DNA of 64,000 nt from assembly GCF_000577275.2 (NCBI RefSeq), contig NZ_HG916852.1, positions 1,863,001 to 1,927,000 on the forward strand, written 5' to 3'. Every line of letters begins with the position of its first letter. Position 1 is the stretch's first letter. Shown in pieces: positions 1 to 8,535 of this stretch. A model generated the notes under the pieces. The model did not search any database. It was given only the letters and a program-made list of their open reading frames with translations, and had not been told where the DNA came from. Both the position numbers and the translations under genes were made by a program. Source of the stretch: Rhizobium favelukesii (GTDB lineage Bacteria; Pseudomonadota; Alphaproteobacteria; Rhizobiales; Rhizobiaceae).

Positions 1-1
1 C

Positions 2-735
2 GTGCTTGCCCGCGAGGGTGCGATCGTCATTGTTCATGGCCGCAACAAGATCAAGACTGAAGAAGTCGCTCACGACATAGTCGCTCAAGGTGGACGCGCC
101 CATGTCGTCATCGGCGACCTGACGGACGACGATCAGGTACAACGCCTTGTCGATGATGCGCAGGCTTTTGTTAAGCCCGTTGAGATCGTGATTAATAACG
201 CAGGTGGGTCCGGCGCGACTGAGGACTGGACAACAACGCGGCCCGAGACTTGGGCGGCGGGATATGATCGCAACGTCCTTGCGGCGGTTCGAATTACATC
301 GCGTCTGCTGCCGGCCATGCGGGAGGCGAAGTGGGGAAGGATCGTCAACATTTCCAGCCTCGCGGCAATGATGCCTCCTTTCAAGAGACCTGACTACGCG
401 GCAGCAAAAGCGGCCATGATCGCGATGAGGCATCTCTGGCGAAGGCTGTCGCTATGGATGGTATTACAGTGAATACCGTTTCGCCCGGGACGATCCATAG
501 CGCCAGCCTCGACGTAGCTTTCCGGAAGGTGGCTAGCAACCAGGGAGTTGCGGCCGACGCTCCATGGAGGGAAATCGAAGAATCGGTACTGCCCCTGTTC
601 CCCCAGGTTCCTGTTGGACGAGTGGGAACGCTTGAAGAGATTGCCGACGCGATCTGTTTTCTTGTCAGCCCGCGAGCAAGCTACATCACCGGAGCAAACC
701 TCAGGCTCGATGGCGGAATGTGGCCCGGGCTTTAG
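2..735 (+). pseudogene. SDR-family oxidoreductase (FabG-like), 5'-truncated by window and frameshifted
   Basis: The gene belongs to the NAD(P)-dependent short-chain dehydrogenase/reductase family, whose members reduce or oxidise keto/hydroxy groups. The N-terminal dinucleotide-binding glycines lie before the window. Visible family marks are NNAG, the serine stretch NISS and the active-site YAAAK, all in the first frame (2 to about 427). The C-terminal half, with ITVNTVSPG and the ending YITGANLRLDGG, continues in another frame from about 427 to 735. The join is at ATGAGGCATCT near 425-435, where one base appears to be missing compared with the expected reading (T-A-S-L-A-K-A-V-A after the lost codon). 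It could be a real single-base deletion or a sequencing error. Without the shift the protein would be a normal SDR. Confidence 0.8.
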
Positions 736-984
736 CTCTTGCCTGGCGCTTCGGCCCGACATCCATCGAAGGTCTTTCCCGTTTCTGAGCTGCAACGGCA
801 GGTTGATCATCGGCCGGTTGGTTCAGATGCGGCCGGGCGGCCGGAACGCGGCTGCGCACCATGCTTGGAGTTTGGATGCCGGTGAAACATCGACAGGTGC
901 TCACCCTGCGACCTAACGACCGGAATGTGAGACCTTTCGCATCTTTCACTTGACCGTCTTCCTACTGGAAGGTAGATAAACTCC
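736..984. promoter_or_regulatory. Spacer and likely promoter region upstream of the tetR gene
   Basis: No gene is supported here. Just before the tetR start lies CTTCC-TACT-GGAAG (958-971), a short inverted repeat that could be an autoregulatory operator. The GGAAGG inside it is also the only plausible ribosome-binding sequence, so the two readings cannot be separated. Confidence 0.3.
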
Positions 985-1575
985 ATGAGCAATCTTTTGA
1001 CAACCTCTGACGAAATCCTGGCCTCCGCCCGATCCCTGATCATGAGCGGAGGATATAACGGCTTCAGTTACGCCGATATCGCTGAAGTGGTCGGGATCCG
1101 CAAGGCCAGCATCCACCACCATTTCCCGAGCAAGGTCGAGTTGGTCCGCGTGCTTGTAGCGAGATATCGTGACGATGCCGAGCTGGCCGTGGCGGGTCTG
1201 GAACGGAACGTCCAGAACCCCTTCGAGCTCCTCCAAACCTACGCGGGCCACTGGGCCAAATGCATCGAGGACGCGAGCAGGCCTTTTTGCGTGTGCGCTC
1301 TGCTTGCGAGCGAACTGCCAGCGCTGCCGCCCGAAGTTGCGGCGGAGGTGAAGGCGTTTTTCCACTTTGCCTCAAAATGGTTGACCTCCGTCATGGAACG
1401 CGGCGCCAAGGAGGGATCTTTGAACCTCTCCAGCGAACCCAGCGTTGAGGCCGAGGCGTTCATGGCGTCCGTGCATGGAGCCATGCTCTCAGCGCGAGCT
1501 TACGGAACCCCTGAAGTGTTCGCCACCATTCTGGCGCCCACCTTGCAGCGACTGTCCCCGACCGTCGCTCAATAA
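985..1575 (+). CDS. TetR/AcrR family transcriptional regulator
   Basis: This is a 196-residue one-component repressor of the TetR type. The N-terminal helix-turn-helix spans about residues 10-55; the recognition part reads YADIAEVVGIRKASIHHHF, the classic TetR signature. The rest is the helical ligand-binding/dimerisation domain, with a Cys pair (FCVCA) near residues 96-99. It is the first gene of a same-strand set with the periplasmic protein, the cytochrome b and the molybdopterin enzyme downstream, so it probably regulates itself and these neighbours. The ligand is unknown. Homologous regulators often control SDR or redox operons, which fits both flanks. Confidence 0.9.
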   Translation: MSNLLTTSDEILASARSLIMSGGYNGFSYADIAEVVGIRKASIHHHFPSKVELVRVLVARYRDDAELAVAGLERNVQNPFELLQTYAGHWAKCIEDASRPFCVCALLASELPALPPEVAAEVKAFFHFASKWLTSVMERGAKEGSLNLSSEPSVEAEAFMASVHGAMLSARAYGTPEVFATILAPTLQRLSPTVAQ

Positions 1576-1649
1576 AGCTGCGGGCGGGATTGCCGCCCGA
1601 AGCAACAACTGCGGCAAATAATCCTATCAACTAGTAGGAAGATACACTG

Positions 1650-2276
1650 ATGATCAAGAAGATTCTCCCCGCCCTTGTGTTGGGGCTGTCCAGTATCTCG
1701 GCGGCCGTCATCGCGGCGCCTGTCCATGCCGAAGATATGAAGGCCGAACGGGTCAATGTCCGGGGCACCATCGTCAACTATAGTGGGTCCACTCTCAAGG
1801 TGAAGACGCGCGAAGGACAGACCCTCGATGTGGCCCTCGCTGACGACTGGAAGGTTTCCAGCGTCGCAAATGCAAAGGTCACGGACATCAAGCCCGGCGA
1901 CTTCGTCGGCATTGCTTCTCTGCCGAAAGAAGGTGGTGGTGACGGCGCGCTTGAAGTGCTCATCTTCCCGCCGGCTCTCAAGGGTGCCGGTGAGGGCAGC
2001 TACGGTTGGGACCTCAAGCCCAACAGCAGCATGACCAACGCGACCGTGGCGGATGCAGTTAAAGGTGTCGACGGCCGGACCGTCACCATGTCCTACCATA
2101 GCAAGGAAAGGAAGATTTCTATTCCGGACGGCACGCCCGTCGTGACATTTGCTCCGGCGACCAAGGAGGATCTCATTCCCGGCGCCGTCGTCTTCATCCC
2201 GGCCGAAAAGGCTGCGACCGGCACGATCGCCCAGCAGGTGCTTGTCGGAAAAAATGGCGTGGTCCCGCCCATGTGA
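1650..2276 (+). CDS. Exported hypothetical protein upstream of the redox pair
   Basis: This 208-residue protein has a clear Sec signal peptide (positive MIKK, hydrophobic core, cleavage after about residue 28 at VHA-ED), so it should be periplasmic. The mature part is rich in short beta-type stretches (for example RGTIVNYSGSTLKVKT and GRTVTMSYHS), resembling small OB-like beta-barrels. I see no catalytic motif. AGGAAG lies 8 nt before the ATG. It precedes a cytochrome b and a periplasmic molybdoenzyme, so a role in that electron-transfer system is possible. This is inference from position only. Confidence 0.75.
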   Translation: MIKKILPALVLGLSSISAAVIAAPVHAEDMKAERVNVRGTIVNYSGSTLKVKTREGQTLDVALADDWKVSSVANAKVTDIKPGDFVGIASLPKEGGGDGALEVLIFPPALKGAGEGSYGWDLKPNSSMTNATVADAVKGVDGRTVTMSYHSKERKISIPDGTPVVTFAPATKEDLIPGAVVFIPAEKAATGTIAQQVLVGKNGVVPPM

Positions 2277-2380
2277 CCACGCGTCGCCGGTCGGCTCGTC
2301 CGCCCCACCGGTTCGACCGGCGACTACCAACGAATGCTGCCTGACTTGCAGCCGATCGATGTTATGGACGGAGCCGCGTC

Positions 2381-3235
2381 ATGAACGAGAATGCCAGCAA
2401 TGACAATGTGCGATATCCTCAAACGATCTTCATCCGCCGCCACTCCCTCGTCACGCGGCTCACGCACGGGCTGAACGCGCTTTGCCTGAGCTTCCTCCTG
2501 CTGAGCGGGCTGCAGATCTTTAACGCCCATCCCGAGCTTTATTGGGGCCATTACGGCGCAGACGGTGATCGTGCTGACTTGACGATTGGCTCTGAGGAAC
2601 GGGGAGGCGAAACGCGCGGTTTTGTGCGTGTCGCGGGCGTCGGATTTGCGACAACGGGCGTCCTCGGAGTCTCGGATGTCGACGGCGGGCGGACGAAACA
2701 GGCTTTTCCGGGTTGGGCTACGATACCGTCGATTCAGGATCTCGCCGCTGGACGCCGCTGGCATTTCTTCTTTGCTTGGCTCCTTCTTTTCAATGGCGTC
2801 CTTTACCTCGGCTTCAGCCTCCTAAGCGGCCATTTCAGGCGGGATCTCGCACCGACAACCCGCGAGCTGTCGCCGCATCACCTGTGGCACGAAGTCCTTG
2901 ACCACGCTCGTCTTCGCTTCCCGGAAGGCGAGGAGGCCAAGCACTACAACGCGCTTCAGAAACTGACCTACCTTGCCGTGATTGTTGTTCTGCTGCCGCT
3001 GATGGTTTTGACCGGCCTGACCATGTCGCCCGGTATGGACGCTGCCGTTCCCGCGCTGGTTGATGTCTTTGGCGGGCGCCAATCCGCGCGAACCATCCAC
3101 TTCATCACCGCATCGCTTCTGGTGCTCTTCGTCATCGTTCATATCGCGATGGTCGTGCTGTCGGGGACCTGGAACAATATCCATTCGATGATCACAGGCC
3201 GCTACGCGATCCAGGAGAAAGGCATGAAATCATGA
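2381..3235 (+). CDS. Membrane cytochrome b (b561/formate dehydrogenase gamma-like)
   Basis: This 284-residue integral membrane protein has four main hydrophobic segments (about residues 30-50, 125-147, 195-217 and 243-265). Histidines suited to haem b ligation lie in or beside them: RRHSLVTRLTHG at the N-terminus, plus HF and VH in later helices. The family passes electrons between the quinone pool and a periplasmic oxidoreductase. Its stop overlaps the start of the molybdopterin oxidoreductase by four bases (ATGA), so the two are translationally coupled and very likely form one complex. The loop around residues 50-100 is periplasmic or cytoplasmic and carries no recognisable domain. Confidence 0.85.
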   Translation: MNENASNDNVRYPQTIFIRRHSLVTRLTHGLNALCLSFLLLSGLQIFNAHPELYWGHYGADGDRADLTIGSEERGGETRGFVRVAGVGFATTGVLGVSDVDGGRTKQAFPGWATIPSIQDLAAGRRWHFFFAWLLLFNGVLYLGFSLLSGHFRRDLAPTTRELSPHHLWHEVLDHARLRFPEGEEAKHYNALQKLTYLAVIVVLLPLMVLTGLTMSPGMDAAVPALVDVFGGRQSARTIHFITASLLVLFVIVHIAMVVLSGTWNNIHSMITGRYAIQEKGMKS

Positions 3236-4005
3236 GCCATCTTCTCACGCGCCGCCGGTTCCTGATCGGCAGTACACTGGGCGCCAGCGCCATCACCCTG
3301 TCCGGCTGCGACCTGTTGGATCAAAACACCGACGTCGCCAATATCCTTCGTCCAGCCGAACAGTTGACAATGAAGGTGCAACGGCTGCTTCAGGGGCGTG
3401 ATGCCCTGGCCCGTGAATTTACCGAGGCCGACATTTCGCCATCCTTCCGCGTAAACGGCACCAGCGCTCCCGACAGCGACGAATATGCTCAACTGGCGGA
3501 GGGCAAGTTCAAGGACTGGAAACTGAAGATCGACGGCCTCGTGGAGCGGCCTCAGGAGATTTCGCTCGCCGACCTCAAGAAGCTCCCGGCCCGTACCCAG
3601 ATCACCCGCCACGACTGCGTTGAAGGATGGAGCGCCATCGGCAAATGGACCGGCGTTCCAGTCGCGCTCCTGCTCGCTTTGGCGGGTCTAAAGCCCGCAG
3701 CGCGCTACGTGGTCTTCCACTGCGCCGATGAGCTCGAAAAGACGCTCGACGGAAGCGGCCGCTACTACGAAAGCATCGATCTTGTCGACGCTTTCCACCC
3801 ACAGACGATCCTCGCCCATGCGATGAACGGTAACGAGCTCAGCATCGGTGGCGCGCCGTTGCGGCTCAGGGTCGAGCGGCAGCTGGGCTACAAGCAGGCA
3901 AAGTACATCATGCGTATCGAGCTCGTCGACAGCTTTACGGGTCTCTGGGGCGGAAACGGCGGTTTCTGGGAAGACCGCGGATACGAGTGGTATGCGGGGA
4001 TCTGA
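3232..4005 (+). CDS. Tat-exported molybdopterin-dependent oxidoreductase (sulfite-oxidase fold)
   Basis: This 257-residue protein starts with a twin-arginine signal (TRRRFLIGS) followed by a lipobox-like LSGC at about residues 23-26, so it should be exported folded and probably lipid-anchored on the periplasmic side. The rest matches the oxidoreductase molybdopterin-binding domain: the conserved HDCVEGWSAIGKWTG carries the cysteine that ligates Mo in this family, followed by the typical end WGGNGGFWEDRGYEWY. It lacks the C-terminal dimerisation domain of true sulfite oxidases, like MsrP/YedY-type enzymes. The electron partner is the preceding cytochrome b. The substrate cannot be told from sequence; sulfur compounds or sulfoxides are plausible. 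Confidence 0.88.
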   Translation: MSHLLTRRRFLIGSTLGASAITLSGCDLLDQNTDVANILRPAEQLTMKVQRLLQGRDALAREFTEADISPSFRVNGTSAPDSDEYAQLAEGKFKDWKLKIDGLVERPQEISLADLKKLPARTQITRHDCVEGWSAIGKWTGVPVALLLALAGLKPAARYVVFHCADELEKTLDGSGRYYESIDLVDAFHPQTILAHAMNGNELSIGGAPLRLRVERQLGYKQAKYIMRIELVDSFTGLWGGNGGFWEDRGYEWYAGI

Positions 4006-4276
4006 CCCGCGTATGCCAGCTCCGGCGGCTGGCCGGCACGGCTCCTGGTCTAAGTCAACCAACTGCAGGATGATCCCGCTGCGCCTTTGTTTTCAGTAAG
4101 CAAAAAGCAGACGCCAGGCGATCAGGAACAGAAGACGCGGAGGGCCCCATGAGCAGACGAAGGGCAGCCTCCGCAGACTCATTGAACCGCATGCCCGCAT
4201 CGAGGCCGACCGCAACCGCTTGCGCAATCGTAGTGACGCCTTCGAGGATGGAGTTGGTTAAAGCAAAATCAATTGC
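4006..4276. other. Gene-poor stretch with decayed coding sequence
   Basis: No intact gene is seen. On the - strand about 65 codons stay open (roughly 4268 down to 4065, including AVAVGLDAGMRFNESAEAAL) without a credible start, which looks like the remnant of a lost gene. I cannot name the family. Confidence 0.3.
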
Positions 4277-4480
4277 TTATAACTGAATGCGGAACTGCTC
4301 ACGTGTCTCGTGCGCCATCGCTGCGTGGCGGTACTGGGTCACCGACGACCAGGACGACAGGACCTGCTTGCCTCGGAGTTCGCTCTTCAGGGTGCGGTGA
4401 GCGACCGTCGATACCAGTTCGCTGTCGGCGAAGGGCAGTTCGGCGTCGTTGGAGTGCGAAACAGGACCCTTCGTCATCAA
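4277..4480 (-). pseudogene. Possible radC 5' remnant
   Basis: An open frame of 67 codons starts 5 bp after the map stop codon. Its first residues ([16 protein letters not shown]) look like the acidic N-terminus of rhizobial RadC, and in rhizobia radC commonly follows map. A later stretch, [16 protein letters not shown], loosely resembles the HYHGHRERLR region of RadC. The rest of RadC is absent, so if the assignment is right this is a truncated relic. The resemblance is from memory and weak. Confidence 0.25.
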
Positions 4481-4484
4481 GCGC

Positions 4485-5321
4485 TCATCGGTTCAGGGAC
4501 GGAAGGCCTGGTCGGTCGAGGCCGCCGGGCGAAAGCGTGAAGATCTCGCAGCCGCCGGCGGTGACGCCGACCGTGTGTTCGTATTGCGCCGAAAGCGAGC
4601 GGTCGCGCGTGACGGCAGTCCAGCCGTCCGCCAGCACTTTCACATGCGGCCGGCCGAGATTGATCATCGGCTCGATGGTGAAGATCATGCCCTCGCGCAG
4701 CTCCGGCCCTTCGCTTGCGCGGCCATAATGCAGAATATTCGGGGAGTCGTGGAAGAGCGCGCCTACGCCATGACCACAGAAGTCACGCACGACGGAACAA
4801 CGCTCGGCTTCGGCATATGTCTGGATGGCTTCTCCGATCGCGCCGGTACGAGCACCGGGACGAACGGCTGTTATACCGCGCAGAAGGGATTCATAGGTCA
4901 CTTCAAGCAGCCGCTCAGCGGCGCGCTTGATGGTGCCGACCGGGTACATCCGGCTTGAATCGCCGTGCCAGCCATCCACCACGTAGGTGACGTCAATGTT
5001 GACAATATCGCCCTCGCGCAGCGGCTTTGCATCCGGAATACCATGGCAGACGACATGGTTGATCGAAGTACAGGTCGATTTCGTGTAGCCGCGATAGTTT
5101 AGGGTCGCCGGAATCGCCCCGTTGTCCATGCCGAACTCAAACACGAAGCGATCAATTGCATCGGTCGGCAGGCCGGGCCTGACGACAGCAGCCAACTCAT
5201 CGAGGCAACGCGCCGTCAGCTGGCAAGCCTTGCGCATCCCCTCGAAAGCTTCAGGACCGTAGAGCCTGATTGCGCCCGTATTCTTCGATGGCGCGGAAGA
5301 GGCTTCGATATAATTCACCAT
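4485..5321 (-). CDS. map: Methionine aminopeptidase, type I
   Basis: This 278-residue enzyme removes the initiator methionine from new proteins in the cytosol. The five metal ligands of the family are visible in order: Asp in [15 protein letters not shown] (two Asp), His in FCGHGVG, Glu in FTIEPM and Glu in QYEHTV; the substrate-contact His is in NHVVCHGIP. Length fits type I enzymes with a short N-terminal extension. It sits alone between decayed sequences, on the strand opposite the redox operon. The setting suggests it could be a second map copy, but that needs the rest of the genome. Confidence 0.93.
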   Translation of the reverse strand: MVNYIEASSAPSKNTGAIRLYGPEAFEGMRKACQLTARCLDELAAVVRPGLPTDAIDRFVFEFGMDNGAIPATLNYRGYTKSTCTSINHVVCHGIPDAKPLREGDIVNIDVTYVVDGWHGDSSRMYPVGTIKRAAERLLEVTYESLLRGITAVRPGARTGAIGEAIQTYAEAERCSVVRDFCGHGVGALFHDSPNILHYGRASEGPELREGMIFTIEPMINLGRPHVKVLADGWTAVTRDRSLSAQYEHTVGVTAGGCEIFTLSPGGLDRPGLPSLNR

Positions 5322-5995
5322 TGCATGGCCTTAGCGATTGTCATTCTGGTACATCATGCAGCTATGCCGGGTTCGTGCATCGCGATCAATGGGGTGGATG
5401 TCATTTCTACCGTACTAGGGTGTGTTCGATGGCGGCGGGTGGATTTGATGAACCCACATTAAAGCGACGCAAATACTGGTCTAAAGCGCCTCAGATTCAC
5501 CTAAAGCGAGCCCGATTCAGCCAAAGCGAAGCAGTCGAGGATCAACAATCTCAAGCATTTAGCATACTCGCTTTCGGGTATCGAAAGCAGGACCCGATCT
5601 GGCCAAGATGCGTTATTGTGGTGATGCCTGTGGGGCAATCTCTGCCATGCCACCGAGGGAACGCAAAGAGACCGTTACTTCACTTGAGGCGCTTCGACCG
5701 AAGAATGTCGGGATAAGTCATTTGCGACGGTAGATCCGATGCGGACGGTTTCTAGCGCCGATCGATCCCGAACAGAGCTATTCGAGCGACAATGTCGAGT
5801 TCCATTCGTACTGCCCAATCGACGATCCGCGGCAAAGCCGAAAACGAAAAATCGACCACTAAGAAAGGCCGCTGCGGCCAAACTTCGTTGCCCTTCGGCC
5901 CAAGAGAAAAGAGCTCTTGAAATCCGGGAGAGGGACGAGCGCCGACAGAGACTGGTGCGGCGCTCGTGAGCCTGCAAACCGGTGACAACTTCCCT
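5322..5995. other. 674-bp stretch without a credible gene, with AAAGCG repeats
   Basis: No coding sequence is supported on either strand. Four AAAGCG-containing units at 20-22-bp spacing lie at 5461-5528 (see separate entry); otherwise I see no hairpin terminator or RNA gene. It may be the scar of a lost mobile element. Confidence 0.4.
5461..5535. repeat. Four iterated AAAGCG-type repeats
   Basis: AAAGCG occurs at 5461, 5483, 5503 and 5523. The middle units share more: AAAGCG then three to four variable bases then C(A)GATTCA, followed by CT or GC. Spacing of two helical turns between units suggests repeated protein-binding sites, as seen at the ends of IS21-like elements. No transposase remains beside them. 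Confidence 0.4.
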
Positions 5996-6397
5996 TTACT
6001 TGCCAGTTGAGACAGCGAGCTGCCGTTCGATCGCTTGCTTGTCCAGAGCCGACCATACGCGGCGAATCTTCGTCCCCTCGAACTCATAGATCACATTCTC
6101 CGCGAAGGATACCGTTCGACCATTCAGGAGCAGGCCAAGGAATTCGCCTTTCGGCGAGCAGTTGAATGTCAGGCGCGCCGCGATCATTGGCGGCTCGCTG
6201 ACGATCGTGTCGGCATTGAAATGAAGGTCAGGAATGTCTTGGTAATCTTTGATCAGCATTGCCCGATAGCCTTCCAAACCAAACGGACGACCGTTATGTT
6301 CGGCATCTTCGCAGACGAACTTCCCCAACTCGTTCCATGCCTGCCGATTGAGGCAGCAAAGATACGACTGATAGATGTCACGCAAGGTCGTCGTCAT
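5996..6397 (-). CDS. SnoaL-like / ester cyclase family protein
   Basis: This 133-residue protein of the NTF2-like alpha+beta barrel fold starts at MTTTLRDIYQSY. The pattern N-terminal helix (YLCCLNRQAWNELGKFV), then DAEHNGRPFGLEGYRAML and the strand-rich half ending FEGTKIRRVWSALDKQAI, is typical of SnoaL-like polyketide cyclases and related small hydrolases or isomerases. The in-frame upstream extension is ignored because a remnant cspA frame overlaps this ATG with ATGA (6394-6397). Substrate is unknown. Confidence 0.7.
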   Translation of the reverse strand: MTTTLRDIYQSYLCCLNRQAWNELGKFVCEDAEHNGRPFGLEGYRAMLIKDYQDIPDLHFNADTIVSEPPMIAARLTFNCSPKGEFLGLLLNGRTVSFAENVIYEFEGTKIRRVWSALDKQAIERQLAVSTGK

Positions 6398-6510
6398 CGT
6401 AGGTCCGGCGCTCCATCGGTCAAGCCGGTGGCCCATGCTCGCCGAGTGCCACTTGGCATCGTGCAACCTTTTGCCTGGCCGAAGAACTTTACCCTAGCAG
6501 TAGTAGCCAT
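6394..6510 (-). pseudogene. cspA-like cold-shock gene remnant (first codons only)
   Basis: The 38-codon frame begins MATTARVKFFGQAKG, close to the start of small cold-shock proteins (M-TGTVKFF-N/G-KGFGFI). After KG the similarity ends where KGFGFI should follow, and the frame runs to a TGA that overlaps the ATG of the SnoaL-like gene. GAGGAATGAC before the ATG is a good ribosome-binding site. It looks like a cspA 5' end joined to foreign DNA, and it may now drive the downstream gene by translational coupling. Confidence 0.45.
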
Positions 6511-6888
6511 GTCATTCCTCTGAGGCGCTCTGTCGCTCACGTGCCGCCCAATCCGGTGTCCGCAACTGAAATCATCCTCTCGCTTTGCGTTCGGTGCGCT
6601 GTCGAACGGGCTACGCATTCTGCCGGCGATGTTGATGACCATGTAGTTTCGGCGCCCAATGGTTCAAACGCTCGCCCGTTTTCGCTCTGAATTCGAACCC
6701 GGCAAATTTTCTCACCGTGCGCATTTCTGCGAAACCCCCGAAGGAGCCTGCGTCGTTCTCCATCATCCAGCGCCGGTCCCGTCTCGCCGCAACGCCTTGC
6801 GGTGTATCCGAAGATGGAACGAGGAGATGCTAGCATGGCGGCGCGATGCGGGGAAAATCGAGCGCGCGTCGTTTTGCCTACGATCTGA
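6511..6888. other. Spacer that may contain the leader of the cspA remnant
   Basis: No gene is supported. If the cspA remnant is correct, the bases just above 6510 would be its 5' leader, which in cold-shock genes is often long and structured. I cannot confirm a fold by eye. Confidence 0.3.
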
Positions 6889-8220
6889 TTAGGAGCGCGA
6901 CGAGAACAGCGAGGCAAAGGTGGACGTCGGCTTGTTCGGCATGCTCGTGACCACCACCAGCTGACGGATCTGGCCGCGTTTGAAGGCAGCGAGAAAACGC
7001 CTGTAGTCCTTGAAGGATACGCAGCCATTGGAGTCGCCGCGGGCGCCGAGCATGTAGGTATGCGCAAGCAGGCCAACGCGGTTGTAGATATAGCCCGCCC
7101 CACCGACGGGGCTAAGGCGGATGGCCGCAACGCCATGGAACAGGCTTTCGCGCATCGTCAGATTGTAGGTATGAGGCGGGGTTGGTCCGCGGTTCTTGGC
7201 ATGCACATAGCGCGGGTTGTCACGCATCTTGCCGAGGCCGGAATGGGCCTCCAGGCGTTCGCCGTTCGGAAGGTAGACCATGTTGGCGGAAATGTCGTAG
7301 ACCGCGACGCCATTGCGGGCGATGGGGCCCGAAAGTCCCTTCTTCAAGGTCGGCATGGCGTCGTCGTCATCATCCGAAGCGCCGGCATCGGGCCGTGCAT
7401 AGGCCAGCACGGGTTCTGCCGGGGCGTTGCGATCGTCGGGCGCGGCCCGCTTGTTCAGGCCATCGGGCCGGGCCATCGGCAAGGGGATCGACGTGTCGCT
7501 GCCGCTCAGCACGAGATCGAACGGCTGGGCCGTCGTGGACGCAGGCTGCTCGGTCGGGGCAGTCGGCGCAAGGCTTGCAATTTCGACCGGACCCGGCTTG
7601 GCGGCGGCAGCCGGTGCCTCTGCCTTGGCGTCGGCCAGGGGCACTGCGAGCGCCAGTAGAGCCGGTCCTTCGGCGGCTGCAACCTCTTCCTTCGACGGGA
7701 TGATGATGCGATCAGCCGAGGCGACAGCGACCGGCGTGGCGGTCACGGCATCGTCCTTGGTCGCGCGGGCCGGCTGGGCAGGTGCTGTTGATGCGACAAT
7801 CATTGCCGGCGGCTTATTCGGAGAGGCTTCGGAAAGAGTGAGAGGTTCGGACTGCCCGACGAATGCTGCTGCCAGCGCAGCGGACGGAGCGGCCACGTGA
7901 GCACCCCTTACCAGTGCTAGCTCTCTTTCCGTGCTCATGCGCAACCGCGAGAATTTCGTGACGTGAACGAGGCGCTGCGTGGGATCGGTCTTGGCGATGG
8001 CAGTGGATGCAAGCGCGACATCGGCATGCGGACCGGCGCTCGGATGCGGAGCCGGCGCGGCCATGTGCATGGTAGCGACTGTGGCGACCACCCAAACTGA
8101 AGCGGCAAAGCCCGCACCGATAAGAGCTGCACCTGAGAGAAAGCGGAAAGAGCGACGGAAGCGAGAAATGGACGTACCTATGGGCCTGCTATTGCTAAAC
8201 ACATCGACCGCAAACGCCAT
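6889..8220 (-). CDS. DUF2778 (Tlde1-like) L,D-transpeptidase-fold protein, membrane anchored
   Basis: This 443-residue protein has a positively charged N-terminus and one membrane anchor (about residues 29-52), a long Ala/Pro-rich linker (about 60-285) with many potential processing sites, and a C-terminal DUF2778 domain (about 300-430). The domain contains AGYIYNRVGLLAHTYML and the catalytic-type motif GARGDSNGCVSFKDY, with the His and Cys expected of L,D-transpeptidase-like enzymes acting on peptidoglycan. DUF2778 includes the Tlde1 type VI secretion effectors, but here the anchor and linker suggest a resident envelope enzyme, and no immunity gene or T6SS gene is near. Confidence 0.75.
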   Translation of the reverse strand: MAFAVDVFSNSRPIGTSISRFRRSFRFLSGAALIGAGFAASVWVVATVATMHMAAPAPHPSAGPHADVALASTAIAKTDPTQRLVHVTKFSRLRMSTERELALVRGAHVAAPSAALAAAFVGQSEPLTLSEASPNKPPAMIVASTAPAQPARATKDDAVTATPVAVASADRIIIPSKEEVAAAEGPALLALAVPLADAKAEAPAAAAKPGPVEIASLAPTAPTEQPASTTAQPFDLVLSGSDTSIPLPMARPDGLNKRAAPDDRNAPAEPVLAYARPDAGASDDDDDAMPTLKKGLSGPIARNGVAVYDISANMVYLPNGERLEAHSGLGKMRDNPRYVHAKNRGPTPPHTYNLTMRESLFHGVAAIRLSPVGGAGYIYNRVGLLAHTYMLGARGDSNGCVSFKDYRRFLAAFKRGQIRQLVVVTSMPNKPTSTFASLFSSRS

Positions 8221-8535
8221 AACACTTGTCTTTCACAACTCGTTACTAGGCCGGCGGTACTGACAGATTGATATTTTCTTCGCCGGGGCCGGTATAGGAG
8301 CATCAGGGCTAAATTGCGGCCCGCTAATATATCCGGTCGCCTGATAGAATGACGAATTATGGTAACCAATTCCTTTACGTGATCGCTCGCCTCGTACGAA
8401 TTCGAATGCAGGGATTTCAGCGCATCGCCGCGGTCCGATATTGCCGGCCTCCTCCTTTGTCATGAGGTGTCGAAGAGTGCGGGTTCTGCTATGAATGCCT
8501 CCCGTCGCGGAACTCCGCGTTGGGAGGAAAAGCCA
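8221..8535. promoter_or_regulatory. Divergent promoter region between DUF2778 gene and methyltransferase
   Basis: About 315 bp separates two divergent genes, so promoters for both should lie here. AT-rich tracts occur near 8263-8280 and 8340-8370. I see no clear operator. Confidence 0.3.

Noticed and set aside
7060..7659. 199-codon + strand frame opposite the DUF2778 gene
   Set aside because: Lies over the low-complexity Ala/Pro linker; compositional artefact.
6889..8220. Calling the DUF2778 protein a type VI effector
   Set aside because: It has an N-terminal membrane anchor and long linker, and there is no immunity or secretion gene nearby.
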